Positions 17,119 to 26,336 of a DNA stretch of 64,000 nt are shown here, piece after piece. The stretch comes from Pedobacter hartonius (GTDB lineage: Bacteria; Bacteroidota; Bacteroidia; Sphingobacteriales; Sphingobacteriaceae), in contig NZ_FNRA01000007.1 in the NCBI RefSeq assembly GCF_900107535.1, forward strand, positions 186,001 to 250,000, in the 5' to 3' direction. A model generated the notes under the pieces. That model was not told the origin of the DNA. It saw only the letters and a list, made by a program, of their open reading frames with translations, and ran no database searches. Position 1 is the stretch's first letter. Each line of letters begins with the position of its first letter. The position numbers and the translations under genes were made by a program.

Positions 17119-18080
17119 ACCAATTCACCTCTGTAAAAGATGTTGAAGACATTGACCAACTGGTAAAAGATGCCCTCGCATTAAAAGAAAACCCTTATGC
17201 ACATCAGCATCTGGGGAAAAACAAAACTCTTGGACTGGTTTTCCTGAACCCAAGCCTGCGTACCCGTCTGAGCACTCAGAAAGCTGCAATTAACCTGGGC
17301 ATGAGTGTGATGGTGATGAATATGGACAAAGAAGGATGGGCATTGGAAACGGAAGATGGGATAGTGATGAACGGAACTACCGTTGAGCATATCCGCGAAG
17401 CTGCGGCTGTAATGGGACAGTATTGTGATATCCTGGGCTTGCGCTCCTTTCCAAAGTTAACCAACAGGGACGAAGATTACAACGAGGACTTTTTTAATAA
17501 ATTCATCAAATATTGTGGCGTACCGGTAGTGAGTTTGGAAAGTGCCACCCGTCACCCCCTGCAAAGTCTTGCGGATCTGGTGACGATCAGGGAAACCTGG
17601 AAAGCTGAATCCAAACCGAAAGTAGTTCTGGCCTGGGCACCGCATGTAAAGGCATTGCCTCAGGCTGTTCCAAATTCATTTTCTGAGTGGATGTGTAAGG
17701 CACAGGAACTGGACATGCTGGATTTTACAATCGTTCAGCCGGAAGGATACGAGCTGTCGGAAGATTTCACTCCGGGAGCAGAGATCATGTACAATCTGGA
17801 AGAAGCCCTTAAAGGAGCTGACTACATCTATGTGAAAAACTGGTCCAGCTTCAAGGAATATGGTAAGGTACTTACCTATCCTGATGGCTGGATGATGAAC
17901 AATGAGAAACTGAAGTACACAAATGATGCAAAAGTGATGCATTGTTTGCCTGTGCGCAGGGATCTTGAACTATCATCTGAGATTCTGGACGGTCCCAACT
18001 CGCTGGTCATTCATGAAGCAGGTAACCGTTTATGGGCAGCGCAGGCTGTTTTGAAAGATTTGCTGCAAGGTTTATCTTAA
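17115..18080 (+). CDS. N-acylornithine carbamoyltransferase (acetyl or succinyl type)
   Basis: A 321-residue transcarbamylase of the AOTCase/SOTCase branch, acting on N-acylornithine rather than ornithine. The carbamoyl-phosphate loop SLRTRLSTQKAA (47-58), the ATRHPLQSLADL motif and HCLPVRRD are all present and number as in Bacteroides fragilis SOTCase. The residue that sets acyl specificity, Pro90 in B. fragilis (succinyl) and Glu92 in Xanthomonas campestris (acetyl), is Val90 here. The substrate therefore cannot be called. With this enzyme the pathway makes N-acylcitrulline, which needs the argE-like deacylase downstream. Confidence 0.93.
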   Translation: MNQFTSVKDVEDIDQLVKDALALKENPYAHQHLGKNKTLGLVFLNPSLRTRLSTQKAAINLGMSVMVMNMDKEGWALETEDGIVMNGTTVEHIREAAAVMGQYCDILGLRSFPKLTNRDEDYNEDFFNKFIKYCGVPVVSLESATRHPLQSLADLVTIRETWKAESKPKVVLAWAPHVKALPQAVPNSFSEWMCKAQELDMLDFTIVQPEGYELSEDFTPGAEIMYNLEEALKGADYIYVKNWSSFKEYGKVLTYPDGWMMNNEKLKYTNDAKVMHCLPVRRDLELSSEILDGPNSLVIHEAGNRLWAAQAVLKDLLQGLS

Positions 18081-18125
18081 ACGTATGCTTACCTTTAATA
18101 ATTTTATAAAAACCAATAACCACTG

Positions 18126-19085
18126 ATGAAGAAAACCGCCCTTCTATTTTGTATGTTCTTTTTAACTGCGTTGTCTTTTGCGCAGCAGAAGACAGTTGAC
18201 AGCTGGACAGACGGTAAATATGTGACCGTGAACGGTGCTAAGTTATACGTAGTAACAGTTGGCGAGGGCGATCCTCTGATCTTCATCGCAGGTGGCCCCG
18301 GCGGGGCACACCCCGGATTACGCAGCTTTGATCCTCTTGCCACATCAAATCATCAGCTGATATATTTCGATGCTTTTGGCAGGGGGAAGTCTGATACCGC
18401 AAAAGTAGTGTCGCAATATAGCCTGCAACGCGATATTGAAGATATCGAAGGATTAAGGAAGGCGTTAAAACTTGATAAAATATCTCTTTTGGGACATTCT
18501 TATGGCGGCCTTGTTGCGCAGGGATACGCTATAAAATACCCCTCTAATGTAAGCCACCTGATCCTGGCGAATACTTTTCACAGTTACGCCATGTGGCAGG
18601 AGAATGACGACAACTCAAACCACGAGATCAAAACAAATTACCCGGAGGTTTGGGCAGAACTGATGAAGATCCGTGAGCAGGGCGCTGTTTCCAGTGATTT
18701 GCTGCACCAGGATATTTATGGAAGAGTACCATACGGGTTTCTATATGCTTATAATCCTGGTAAATTTACAGGTGGAAACAAAAAACCCTATCCAAATAGC
18801 ATGAACACTAAACTGTACTACCAGATGGTGGGAAGGGACGGCGATTTTTATGTTGGTAATGATATCGGGACTTTCGATTTCCGCAAGCAGCTGAAAGATT
18901 TAAAAATGCCTGTTCTGATTATCGGAGGCCGTTTTGACAGAGTGGCAACACCCTGGATGATGGTGAAATATAAGGAGTACTGCCCGCAGGCAGAATTTGT
19001 GATGTTCGAGAAATCGGGACACAATCCACAGGTTGAAGAGCCGGAGCTGGAATTTGCCACCATCAACGCTTTTTTAAAGAAATAA
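18126..19085 (+). CDS. Exported alpha/beta hydrolase (S33 peptidase-like)
   Basis: A 319-residue alpha/beta hydrolase resembling proline iminopeptidases. It has a clear signal peptide (MKKTALLFCMFFLTALSFA, cleavage before QQK), the oxyanion segment IAGGPGG, a nucleophile serine in GHSYGG, the acid in GRFDRVATP and the histidine in SGHNPQ. It is predicted to act outside the cytoplasm. It nevertheless lies inside the arginine operon, with its stop directly before the argB ATG. Its substrate and its link to arginine metabolism are unknown. Confidence 0.85.
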   Translation: MKKTALLFCMFFLTALSFAQQKTVDSWTDGKYVTVNGAKLYVVTVGEGDPLIFIAGGPGGAHPGLRSFDPLATSNHQLIYFDAFGRGKSDTAKVVSQYSLQRDIEDIEGLRKALKLDKISLLGHSYGGLVAQGYAIKYPSNVSHLILANTFHSYAMWQENDDNSNHEIKTNYPEVWAELMKIREQGAVSSDLLHQDIYGRVPYGFLYAYNPGKFTGGNKKPYPNSMNTKLYYQMVGRDGDFYVGNDIGTFDFRKQLKDLKMPVLIIGGRFDRVATPWMMVKYKEYCPQAEFVMFEKSGHNPQVEEPELEFATINAFLKK

Positions 19086-19877
19086 ATGATGAAGCAGTTA
19101 ACAATTATAAAAATTGGCGGAAATGTAATTGACAATTCCGAGAAGCTGCACCAGTTTCTGCTCGATTTTACTGCTTTGCCCGGCGATAAGATACTGGTTC
19201 ATGGCGGCGGAAAGATCGCTACTGAACTGGGAAGTTCTTTGGGCATTGAACCCAAAATGGTAGATGGACGACGGATCACTGATATTGAGACCCTCCGGAT
19301 CGTGACCATGGTTTACGGCGGACTGATCAATAAGAATATGGTGGCCCAGTTACAGGCAAAAGGGTGTAATGCAATTGGCCTGAGCGGAGCCGATGGCAAT
19401 GTGATTCAGGCGGTAAAACGCCCGGTTGGTAAAATTGACTACGGTTTTGTAGGTGATCTGAATGAGTCTTCTGTTTCTGTAAAAACTTTGGACGTCCTGC
19501 TGAAAAACGACCTCATTCCGGTACTCTGCGCAATTACCCATGATGGAGATACCCAGCTTTTGAATACGAATGCTGATACAATTGCCTCTGCAGTTGCTGT
19601 GGCCATGTCCCGGGAATATGAAACCCGGCTAGTGTACTGCTTCGAGAAAAAAGGAGTGCTGCGTGATGTGGATGATGACCTTTCGCTGGTGGCAGAGATC
19701 AGACGAAATGATTTTGAAACACTGCAGGCAGAAGGTGTGGTTTCCGGAGGAATGATCCCCAAGTTATACAATGCATTTGAAGCCATCCGGCAGGGTGTTA
19801 AAGCAGTTTATATCGGCAAGGCTGATGAATTACCGCAAATTGATATCAATGGTTTTGGAACCAGATTAATAGACTAG
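19086..19877 (+). CDS. argB: N-acylglutamate kinase
   Basis: A 263-residue amino acid kinase that phosphorylates N-acylglutamate. KIGGNVID and HGGGKIATEL form the nucleotide/substrate loops, and the C-terminal VVSGGMIPKL is typical of ArgB. It begins right after the hydrolase stop; ATGs at 19086 and 19089 are both possible. In several bacteria this enzyme is the arginine feedback point, but the N-terminal helix associated with that is absent here, so inhibition cannot be assumed. Confidence 0.93.
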   Translation: MMKQLTIIKIGGNVIDNSEKLHQFLLDFTALPGDKILVHGGGKIATELGSSLGIEPKMVDGRRITDIETLRIVTMVYGGLINKNMVAQLQAKGCNAIGLSGADGNVIQAVKRPVGKIDYGFVGDLNESSVSVKTLDVLLKNDLIPVLCAITHDGDTQLLNTNADTIASAVAVAMSREYETRLVYCFEKKGVLRDVDDDLSLVAEIRRNDFETLQAEGVVSGGMIPKLYNAFEAIRQGVKAVYIGKADELPQIDINGFGTRLID

Positions 19878-19880
19878 ATT

Positions 19881-20699
19881 ATGGGAAAATTTACAGGAAA
19901 TATAGCGATACTGGGAAGTGGAAACATTGGGCTTTCACTGGCCAAGGGATTAGTTAAAGCAGATTATGTGAAGGCTAACCAAATCAGCCTGACCAGGAGA
20001 AATATAAATAAGCTGAATGATTTTGCCAGCCATGGTTATTTCATCAGTAAAGATAACGCAGCTGTTGTGGCATCGGCTGATATTATCGTGCTGGCAGTTT
20101 TACCTCAGCAACTGAACCAGCTGATGGAAGAAATTGCCCCGGTAATAGATATTAGCAAACATGTGGTGATCTCGGTGGCTTCCGGCGTAAGCTGTGGGGA
20201 TATCAGAAATAAGCTGAAAGAGGGGTTGGAAGTGATTCGGGCCATGCCTAACACAGCAATTGCCATAGGTCAGTCTATGACCTGCGTAGCATCAGATAAT
20301 GCTTCTGCGGAACATATAGCTGAAGTGACCAGAATGTTTGAAACGGTAGGTGCTGTAGTGAAGATCAATGAAGATCTGATGACTGCGGCAACAGCATTGT
20401 GCGCCTGCGGTATTGCTTTCTTTTTACGGGCCATCCGTGCGGCTTCACAAGGTGGGGTAGAAATAGGATTTCATGCCGATGAAGCGCTAAAGATGGCCGT
20501 TCAGACAGCGAAAGGAGCTGCAGATCTGTTATTGCAGATGCAGTCACATCCTGAGCAGGAAATAGATAAAGTAACTTCGCCAAAGGGATGTACCATTGCC
20601 GGGCTGAATGAAATGGAACACAACGGGTTTAGTTCATCCCTGATTAAAGGCATCAAGCTTTCAGCTATAAAAGCAGGAGAATTATATACAAAGGGATAA
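19881..20699 (+). CDS. proC: Pyrroline-5-carboxylate reductase
   Basis: A 272-residue NAD(P)H-dependent reductase that makes proline. The Rossmann motif ILGSGNIGLSLAKGL is at residues 10-24, and the C-terminal helix region has SPKGCTIAGLNEME, the family signature. It begins three bases after argB. Placing proC inside an arginine operon couples the proline and arginine branches from glutamate. Confidence 0.93.
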   Translation: MGKFTGNIAILGSGNIGLSLAKGLVKADYVKANQISLTRRNINKLNDFASHGYFISKDNAAVVASADIIVLAVLPQQLNQLMEEIAPVIDISKHVVISVASGVSCGDIRNKLKEGLEVIRAMPNTAIAIGQSMTCVASDNASAEHIAEVTRMFETVGAVVKINEDLMTAATALCACGIAFFLRAIRAASQGGVEIGFHADEALKMAVQTAKGAADLLLQMQSHPEQEIDKVTSPKGCTIAGLNEMEHNGFSSSLIKGIKLSAIKAGELYTKG

Positions 20700-20703
20700 A
20701 TTT

Positions 20704-21771
20704 ATGATAGAAAAACTGCAAAAGGATAGTTTAGAGTTGTTAAAGAATCTAATCAGTATTCAATCTTTCAGTAAAGAAGAAGAGAAAACCGCTGATCTGA
20801 TCGGGCAATTTTTGCAGGAACGACAAATTAAGATCAATCGTAAACTGAATAATATCTGGGCTTACAACAAACATTTTGATGCGGCTAAGCCTACAGTGCT
20901 ATTAAATTCACATCATGATACGGTAAAGCCAAATTCAGGTTATATTAGGAATCCTTATGAACCGGCAGTTGAAGAGGGCAGGCTGTATGGCTTGGGAAGT
21001 AATGATGCAGGCGGATGTCTGGTGTCACTGATTGCTACCTTCCTTTATTTTTATGATCAGGAAGGGCTCTCGTATAACATTTGCCTGGCAGCGACTGCTG
21101 AAGAGGAGATCTCAGGTAATAACGGGCTTGAATGTGTGCTTCCCGATCTTGGAGAACTTGAGTTCGCAATCGTTGGGGAACCCACTGAAATGAACCTTGC
21201 CATTGCAGAACGGGGATTGCTGGTGCTGGACTGTACTGTTACAGGAAAAGCCGGCCATGCTGCCCGGGAGGAGGGAGACAATGCCATATATAAAGCTTTA
21301 AAGGATATCGACTGGTTTAGGAATTACAGATTTTCAAAGGTATCTGAAGTGTTTGGCCCCTTAAAAATGTCGGTAACCATTATCAATGCAGGATCTCAGC
21401 ATAATGTGGTGCCCGCAACCTGTACTTTTACGGTAGATGTACGCGTTACTGATGCATACACTAATGAGGAAGTATTGAAAATTATACGGACAAATGTGGA
21501 CTGCGAGGTGAAACCCAGATCAATACGGCTAAAACCTTCGTCAATTGATAAGGACCATCCCCTGGTTCAATCCGGAGTAGCAATGGGAAGAACAACCTAT
21601 GGTTCTCCTACTACCTCAGATCAGGCTTTGTTAAGTATTCCTTCTGTTAAAGTTGGCCCGGGTGATTCTGCAAGATCACATATGGCAGATGAATATGTGT
21701 TTGTAGAAGAGATTGCTGAAGGCATAACACTTTATATCAACATGCTTAAACCGGTTATTAACGGAAAGTAG
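20704..21771 (+). CDS. argE: M20-family deacylase, ArgE-like
   Basis: A 355-residue metallohydrolase of the M20 family. The zinc site is visible as NSHHDTV, GSNDAGG, and the catalytic pair in TAEEE. GEPTEMN and the C-terminal SPTTSDQ segment complete the set. In this operon it should remove the acyl group from N-acylcitrulline or N-acylornithine. DapE-like succinyl-diaminopimelate deacylases look similar, so the assignment to arginine rests mainly on context. It follows proC by four bases and ends the first transcription unit. Confidence 0.85.
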   Translation: MIEKLQKDSLELLKNLISIQSFSKEEEKTADLIGQFLQERQIKINRKLNNIWAYNKHFDAAKPTVLLNSHHDTVKPNSGYIRNPYEPAVEEGRLYGLGSNDAGGCLVSLIATFLYFYDQEGLSYNICLAATAEEEISGNNGLECVLPDLGELEFAIVGEPTEMNLAIAERGLLVLDCTVTGKAGHAAREEGDNAIYKALKDIDWFRNYRFSKVSEVFGPLKMSVTIINAGSQHNVVPATCTFTVDVRVTDAYTNEEVLKIIRTNVDCEVKPRSIRLKPSSIDKDHPLVQSGVAMGRTTYGSPTTSDQALLSIPSVKVGPGDSARSHMADEYVFVEEIAEGITLYINMLKPVINGK

Positions 21772-21792
21772 GTTCCTGATTGGTAATTATTG

Positions 21793-21800
21793 TAATTTTG
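21793..21800 (+). promoter_or_regulatory. -7 promoter box of argH
   Basis: TAATTTTG matches TAnnTTTG exactly in the 115-base gap after argE. It would give argH and the aminotransferase their own transcript with a leader of about 80 nt. That leader includes a GATAAC/GTTATC stem (21842-21864). Confidence 0.55.
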
Positions 21801-21886
21801 CTTAAATTAATACCTGCTCCCGTTTGGAGCTTTCATCACAGGATAACCATTATGGATAGTTATCACTGGTAAAGAATTATATATCA

Positions 21887-23218
21887 ATGAAGATCTGGCA
21901 GAAAAATATAGAAGTAAATAAAGATATTGAAAGTTTCACGGTAGGCAATGACAGGGAACTGGATCTGCAGATGGCTGCTTTTGATGTCCTGGGATCGCTG
22001 GCACATGTGGAGATGCTGGAAAGCATTGGCTTGCTTACTGCGGTTGAACTCGCAGAAATACAGGTGGCACTTAAAAAGATCTATGCTGAGATCGAAGCCG
22101 GGGAATTTAAGATCGAAGATACTGTTGAAGATGTGCACTCCCAGGTTGAATGGCTGCTCACCCAGCGTATTGGAGAAGCAGGCAAAAAGATCCATAGCGG
22201 TCGTTCACGTAACGATCAGGTGCTGGTAGACCTGAAATTATTTTTCAGGGGCAAGATCGAAGATACGGTTGGCAATATGGTTACGCTGTTTCAGCAGCTG
22301 ATCCTGCTGAGCAATACACATAGGGATAAATTAATGCCGGGTTATACGCATTTACAAATTGCTATGCCTTCATCTTTCGGGCTTTGGTTTGGTGCATATG
22401 CGGAAAGTCTTGTAGACGATATGGAAGTCATGCTGGCAGCATGGAAGATCTGCAATAAAAATCCTTTAGGTTCTGCTGCAGGATATGGTTCCTCATTTCC
22501 TCTGAACCGCACAATGACAACTGAACTTCTCGGGTTTGATAACCTCAATTATAATGTGGTTTATGCACAAATGGGCAGGGGGAAAACAGAAAGAATATTG
22601 TCTCAGGCAATGTCTTCTGTGGCTGCTACCCTGGCAAAGATGGCCATGGACGTTTGTTTGTTTATTAACCAGAACTTCGGATTTATCAAATTTCCGGATG
22701 AGCTGACAACAGGGTCGAGCATTATGCCGCATAAAAAGAATCCCGATGTTTTTGAACTGATCCGTTCCAGATGCAATAAAATTCAGGCATTGCCAAATGA
22801 GATTGCAATGATGACGACTAACCTGCCCTCGGGATATCACCGCGATCTGCAATTACTAAAGGAAAATCTCTTTCCCTCAATGGTCTCCCTGAATGAATGT
22901 TTGGAGATGACAAGCTATATGCTGCAGTATATTGATATTAAGGGTGATATTTTAAAGGATAAAAAATATGATTACCTGTTTAGCGTAGAGGTAGTGAATG
23001 ACCTCGCTTTAAAGGGGATTCCTTTCAGAGAGGCATACAAGATAGTCGGAGAGACTATTGAAAATGGTACATTTGTACCTGGGGTTGAAGTCCACCATAC
23101 ACATGAAGGAAGTATAGGTAACTTGTGTAACCCCGAAATTGAGTCAATGATGGAAACCATTCTTGACCAGTTTAATTTTGAAAAAACAAAATCAGCGATA
23201 CAACAATTGCTGGCTTAA
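21887..23218 (+). CDS. argH: Argininosuccinate lyase
   Basis: A 443-residue lyase of the fumarase/aspartase superfamily that releases arginine and fumarate. The signature GSSIMPHKKNPD is intact, as are HSGRSRNDQV and the TRSQ-like substrate segments. It is separated from argE by 115 bases that contain a perfect -7 box, so it may be expressed independently of the first eight arginine-operon genes. It is followed 24 bases later by an aminotransferase. Confidence 0.95.
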   Translation: MKIWQKNIEVNKDIESFTVGNDRELDLQMAAFDVLGSLAHVEMLESIGLLTAVELAEIQVALKKIYAEIEAGEFKIEDTVEDVHSQVEWLLTQRIGEAGKKIHSGRSRNDQVLVDLKLFFRGKIEDTVGNMVTLFQQLILLSNTHRDKLMPGYTHLQIAMPSSFGLWFGAYAESLVDDMEVMLAAWKICNKNPLGSAAGYGSSFPLNRTMTTELLGFDNLNYNVVYAQMGRGKTERILSQAMSSVAATLAKMAMDVCLFINQNFGFIKFPDELTTGSSIMPHKKNPDVFELIRSRCNKIQALPNEIAMMTTNLPSGYHRDLQLLKENLFPSMVSLNECLEMTSYMLQYIDIKGDILKDKKYDYLFSVEVVNDLALKGIPFREAYKIVGETIENGTFVPGVEVHHTHEGSIGNLCNPEIESMMETILDQFNFEKTKSAIQQLLA

Positions 23219-23242
23219 TTTAACCATTAATATAAAAATAAA

Positions 23243-24496
23243 ATGAGCGTATCAGTATTAGCAAAGTCACTTATTGGCTCTGAGATCATTAAAATTAGTC
23301 ATGAGGTTAATGAATTGAAAAGCAAAGGTGCTAAAATTGCCAATCTTACCATTGGAGATTTTGACCCGTCAATTTTTCCTATACCATCAGAGCTAAAAGA
23401 AGAAATTGTAAATGCTTACAATCAACACCAAACCAATTATCCTCCTGCTGATGGAGTTCTGGCTTTAAGGCAAACCGTTGTTGGGATAGTAAAGGATCGC
23501 TATGAGCTTGATTATAGTACTGATGAGATTCTTGTTTCGGGTGGTTCACGCCCGCTGATCTATGCCACTTATCTTGCTTTGGTAGACCCTGGGGACAAAG
23601 TTATTTATCCGGTACCATCATGGAATAATAATCACTACTGCCATCTTTCTTCTGCTGAAGGCATTGCCGTGGAGACTACTGCAGAAAGTAACTTTATGCC
23701 GACAGCCGAGTTGCTGAAGCCACATATTAAGGGTGCCACGCTACTCGCACTATGTTCTCCGCTGAACCCTACAGGCACAATGTTTACCAAAGAACAGCTG
23801 GAAGATATTTGTGATCTGGTGATCGAAGAGAATAATTCAAGAGCAGAAGGAGAGAAACCCTTATACATCATGTATGATCAGATCTATTCACTGCTGACTT
23901 TTGGCAAAGAACATATCAATCCGGTTAGCTTACGCCCGCAACTAAAGGATTATGTGATATATATCGACGGGATCTCAAAATGTCTTGCTGCGACAGGTGT
24001 TCGTGTAGGATGGGGATTTGGACCTGCTCAGGTAGTGGCCAAAATGAAAGCACTGCTTACACATGTTGGTGCCTGGGCCCCGAAAGCTGAGCAGGTAGCT
24101 GTAGCGAAATATTTTTCTGATAAAACCCTGGTAGACCAGTTCCTGGGTAAATTTAAAGAGCAGATCCAGGAAAGCCTGAATGCCCTTTATGTTGGATTCC
24201 AGCAGTTAAAAGCCGATGGATTCGCTGTAGATGCGATCGTTCCTATGGGAGCAATCTATCTGACGCTTAAAATCGATTATATTGGCAAAACCACTGAATC
24301 CGGTGATTCGCTGAAGAATAGTACAGATGTTAATTCTTATCTGATCAATGAAGCATCGGCTGCATTTGTGCCATTTTCATATTTTGGTACTGACGATACC
24401 AAAAGGTGGTACCGTGCATCTGTGGGAGGGTGCTCCCTTGAAGATATCAATGCAATGATCCCAAGGATTAAAACAGCACTGAGTAAATTACGATAG
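23243..24496 (+). CDS. Class I PLP-dependent aminotransferase
   Basis: A 417-residue fold-type I aminotransferase. The PLP lysine is in DGISKCLAATGVRVGW; CSPLNPTGTM and the YDQIYSLL cofactor strand match the aspartate/aromatic aminotransferase group. The amino donor cannot be decided from the sequence. The position behind argH suggests it could supply aspartate or glutamate for arginine synthesis, but that is only context. Confidence 0.85.
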   Translation: MSVSVLAKSLIGSEIIKISHEVNELKSKGAKIANLTIGDFDPSIFPIPSELKEEIVNAYNQHQTNYPPADGVLALRQTVVGIVKDRYELDYSTDEILVSGGSRPLIYATYLALVDPGDKVIYPVPSWNNNHYCHLSSAEGIAVETTAESNFMPTAELLKPHIKGATLLALCSPLNPTGTMFTKEQLEDICDLVIEENNSRAEGEKPLYIMYDQIYSLLTFGKEHINPVSLRPQLKDYVIYIDGISKCLAATGVRVGWGFGPAQVVAKMKALLTHVGAWAPKAEQVAVAKYFSDKTLVDQFLGKFKEQIQESLNALYVGFQQLKADGFAVDAIVPMGAIYLTLKIDYIGKTTESGDSLKNSTDVNSYLINEASAAFVPFSYFGTDDTKRWYRASVGGCSLEDINAMIPRIKTALSKLR

Positions 24497-24526
24497 TTAA
24501 GAAAAGAAGTATATGAGTCCATACTG

Positions 24527-24610
24527 ACACCTTGCTGAAAACATACTCGTACCATTAGTTTTTCTATTTGGAAACTGATGATATGGACATGTTTCGGCAA
24601 GGTGTTTTTA
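24527..24610 (+). terminator. Compound hairpin terminator after the aminotransferase
   Basis: An outer stem of about 17 bp with one bulge (24527-24544 with 24589-24605) encloses an inner stem (CATTAGTTT with AAACTGATG) and is followed by TTTTTA. It ends the argH transcript. Confidence 0.75.
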
Positions 24611-24623
24611 TGTTGAATATTAA

Positions 24624-24647
24624 AACCGTCTTGCATAAAAGACGGTT
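24624..24647 (-). terminator. Terminator of prfC
   Basis: AACCGTCTT and AAGACGGTT with a six-base loop; read on the minus strand it is followed by a T-rich run. It sits 19 bases after the prfC stop. Confidence 0.75.
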
Positions 24648-24665
24648 CATTTTCAAATTTGAACG

Positions 24666-26246
24666 CTATTTGAATTCTGAAGTCTTGTGGAATTCGATAT
24701 CGGGATAATCCCGCTTGGTCATGTTGATCATAAAGTCATTATCAGCCAGAAACACCGAATTACCGTCTTTATCCTGTCCGATATGCATTTGTTTACGTTT
24801 TACGAACTCTTCCAGTTTTTTCTTGTCTGTTGAAGAAACCCAGTTGGACCTAGTATAACTTAACATACGGAAATGTGCCTTTGCTCCATATTCATGCTCC
24901 AGTCTGAATGCAATTACTTCGAACTGTAGTTCGCCTACAGCACCAATAATTTTCCTATTACCGGGCTGTTGTGTAAACAACTGTGCAACTCCTTCCTCAG
25001 TAAGTTGTTGTATGCCTTTTTCCAACTGTTTGGTTCGTAGAGGATCTCTATTCTCTACTTCCTTAAATATCTCGGGAGAGAAGCTCGGAATGCCCTTAAA
25101 TTGAAGTTTCTCTCCTTCAGTCAATGTGTCTCCGATTTTGAAGTTGCCGCTATCATAAAGTCCGACCACATCGCCTGGCCATGCTTCTTCAACAATGCTT
25201 TTTTCGTTGGCCATAAAATCCATTGGATTCGAGAATTTCAGTTTCTTATCCTGACGCGTATGGTAATAGAATTTATTCCTTTCAAATTTACCTGAACATA
25301 TTCTTAGAAAGGCAATGCGGTCGCGGTGTTTAGGATCAAGGTTGGCATGGATTTTAAAAACAAATCCTGAGAAATTTTTCTCCTCTACCAATACTTCACG
25401 TTCTTCGGCTTCCCTGCTTCTCGGGCTTGGTGCAATATTGATAAATGTATCCAGGAGTTCCTTAATACCGAAATTATTAATGGCGCTTCCAAAAAATACG
25501 GGGGCAAGTAATCCCTCTGTGTACATACTTTGATCGAGTGAGCCATACACACCTTCTACAAGTTCCAGGTCACTTTTCAGTCCCGCCAGTTCGGCTGGTT
25601 TGAGGAATTTATTCAGGTTTTCGTCATTCAGGTCGTTCACTTCAATCACCGGATCCGCGATCTTCGTTTTGTCCGGTTCAAAAAGATTGAGGTGTTTATT
25701 GTAAATGCTATAGACACCTTTGAAGGTATGTCCTTGTCCGATTGGCCAGGAAAGGGGGCAAAGGCTGATACTGAGTTTGTTTTCAATCTCATCCAGCAGA
25801 TCAAATGCGTCTTTACCCTCACGGTCCATCTTGTTGACAAAGATGATCACCGGTGTATTCCGCATACGGCAAACTGCCATTAGTTTTTCGGTTTGTTCCT
25901 CAACACCCTTTACACAGTCTACCACCAGAATTACACTGTCTACGGCAGACAGCGTCCGGTAGGTATCTTCTGCGAAATCCTTGTGGCCCGGAGTATCCAG
26001 AATATTGATTCGTTTATCTTTGTATTCAAAGCCCATCACAGAAGTGGCAACGGAAATTCCGCGCTGCTTCTCAATCTCCATAAAATCTGAAGTACTGCTT
26101 TGATTGGCTTTATTTCGCTTTACTGCGCCTGCTGTATTTATCGCTCCGCCAAAAAGCAGAAATTTTTCAGTTAGCGTTGTTTTACCGGCATCCGGGTGAC
26201 TGATAATGGCGAATGTTTTTCGTTTTTCTATTTCGGGGTGGATCAT
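24666..26246 (-). CDS. prfC: Peptide chain release factor 3
   Basis: A 526-residue translational GTPase that recycles RF1 and RF2. G1 [11 protein letters not shown]3 DTPGH and G4 NKMDR are intact in the N-terminal domain, and the domain III end carries the [14 protein letters not shown] segment diagnostic for RF3 rather than EF-G. It is monocistronic, with its own -7 box and terminators on both sides. Confidence 0.96.
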   Translation of the reverse strand: MIHPEIEKRKTFAIISHPDAGKTTLTEKFLLFGGAINTAGAVKRNKANQSSTSDFMEIEKQRGISVATSVMGFEYKDKRINILDTPGHKDFAEDTYRTLSAVDSVILVVDCVKGVEEQTEKLMAVCRMRNTPVIIFVNKMDREGKDAFDLLDEIENKLSISLCPLSWPIGQGHTFKGVYSIYNKHLNLFEPDKTKIADPVIEVNDLNDENLNKFLKPAELAGLKSDLELVEGVYGSLDQSMYTEGLLAPVFFGSAINNFGIKELLDTFINIAPSPRSREAEEREVLVEEKNFSGFVFKIHANLDPKHRDRIAFLRICSGKFERNKFYYHTRQDKKLKFSNPMDFMANEKSIVEEAWPGDVVGLYDSGNFKIGDTLTEGEKLQFKGIPSFSPEIFKEVENRDPLRTKQLEKGIQQLTEEGVAQLFTQQPGNRKIIGAVGELQFEVIAFRLEHEYGAKAHFRMLSYTRSNWVSSTDKKKLEEFVKRKQMHIGQDKDGNSVFLADNDFMINMTKRDYPDIEFHKTSEFK

Positions 26247-26278
26247 AAAGAGTTAAGCATATTGCTTGATGAAGGCTG

Positions 26279-26286
26279 CAAAGATA
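26279..26286 (-). promoter_or_regulatory. -7 promoter box of prfC
   Basis: TATCTTTG on the minus strand, 32 bases before the ATG at 26246, matches TAnnTTTG exactly. Confidence 0.55.
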
Positions 26287-26303
26287 AATATAATATATAA
26301 AAT

Positions 26304-26330
26304 AAAAACCGGCCATTACGACCGGTTTTT
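26304..26330 (-). terminator. Terminator after the Gln-rich protein gene
   Basis: A nine-bp stem AAAAACCGG/CCGGTTTTT with a nine-base loop, just after the stop at 26337. Its T-run is usable on either strand. Confidence 0.8.
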
Positions 26331-26336
26331 TATAGC

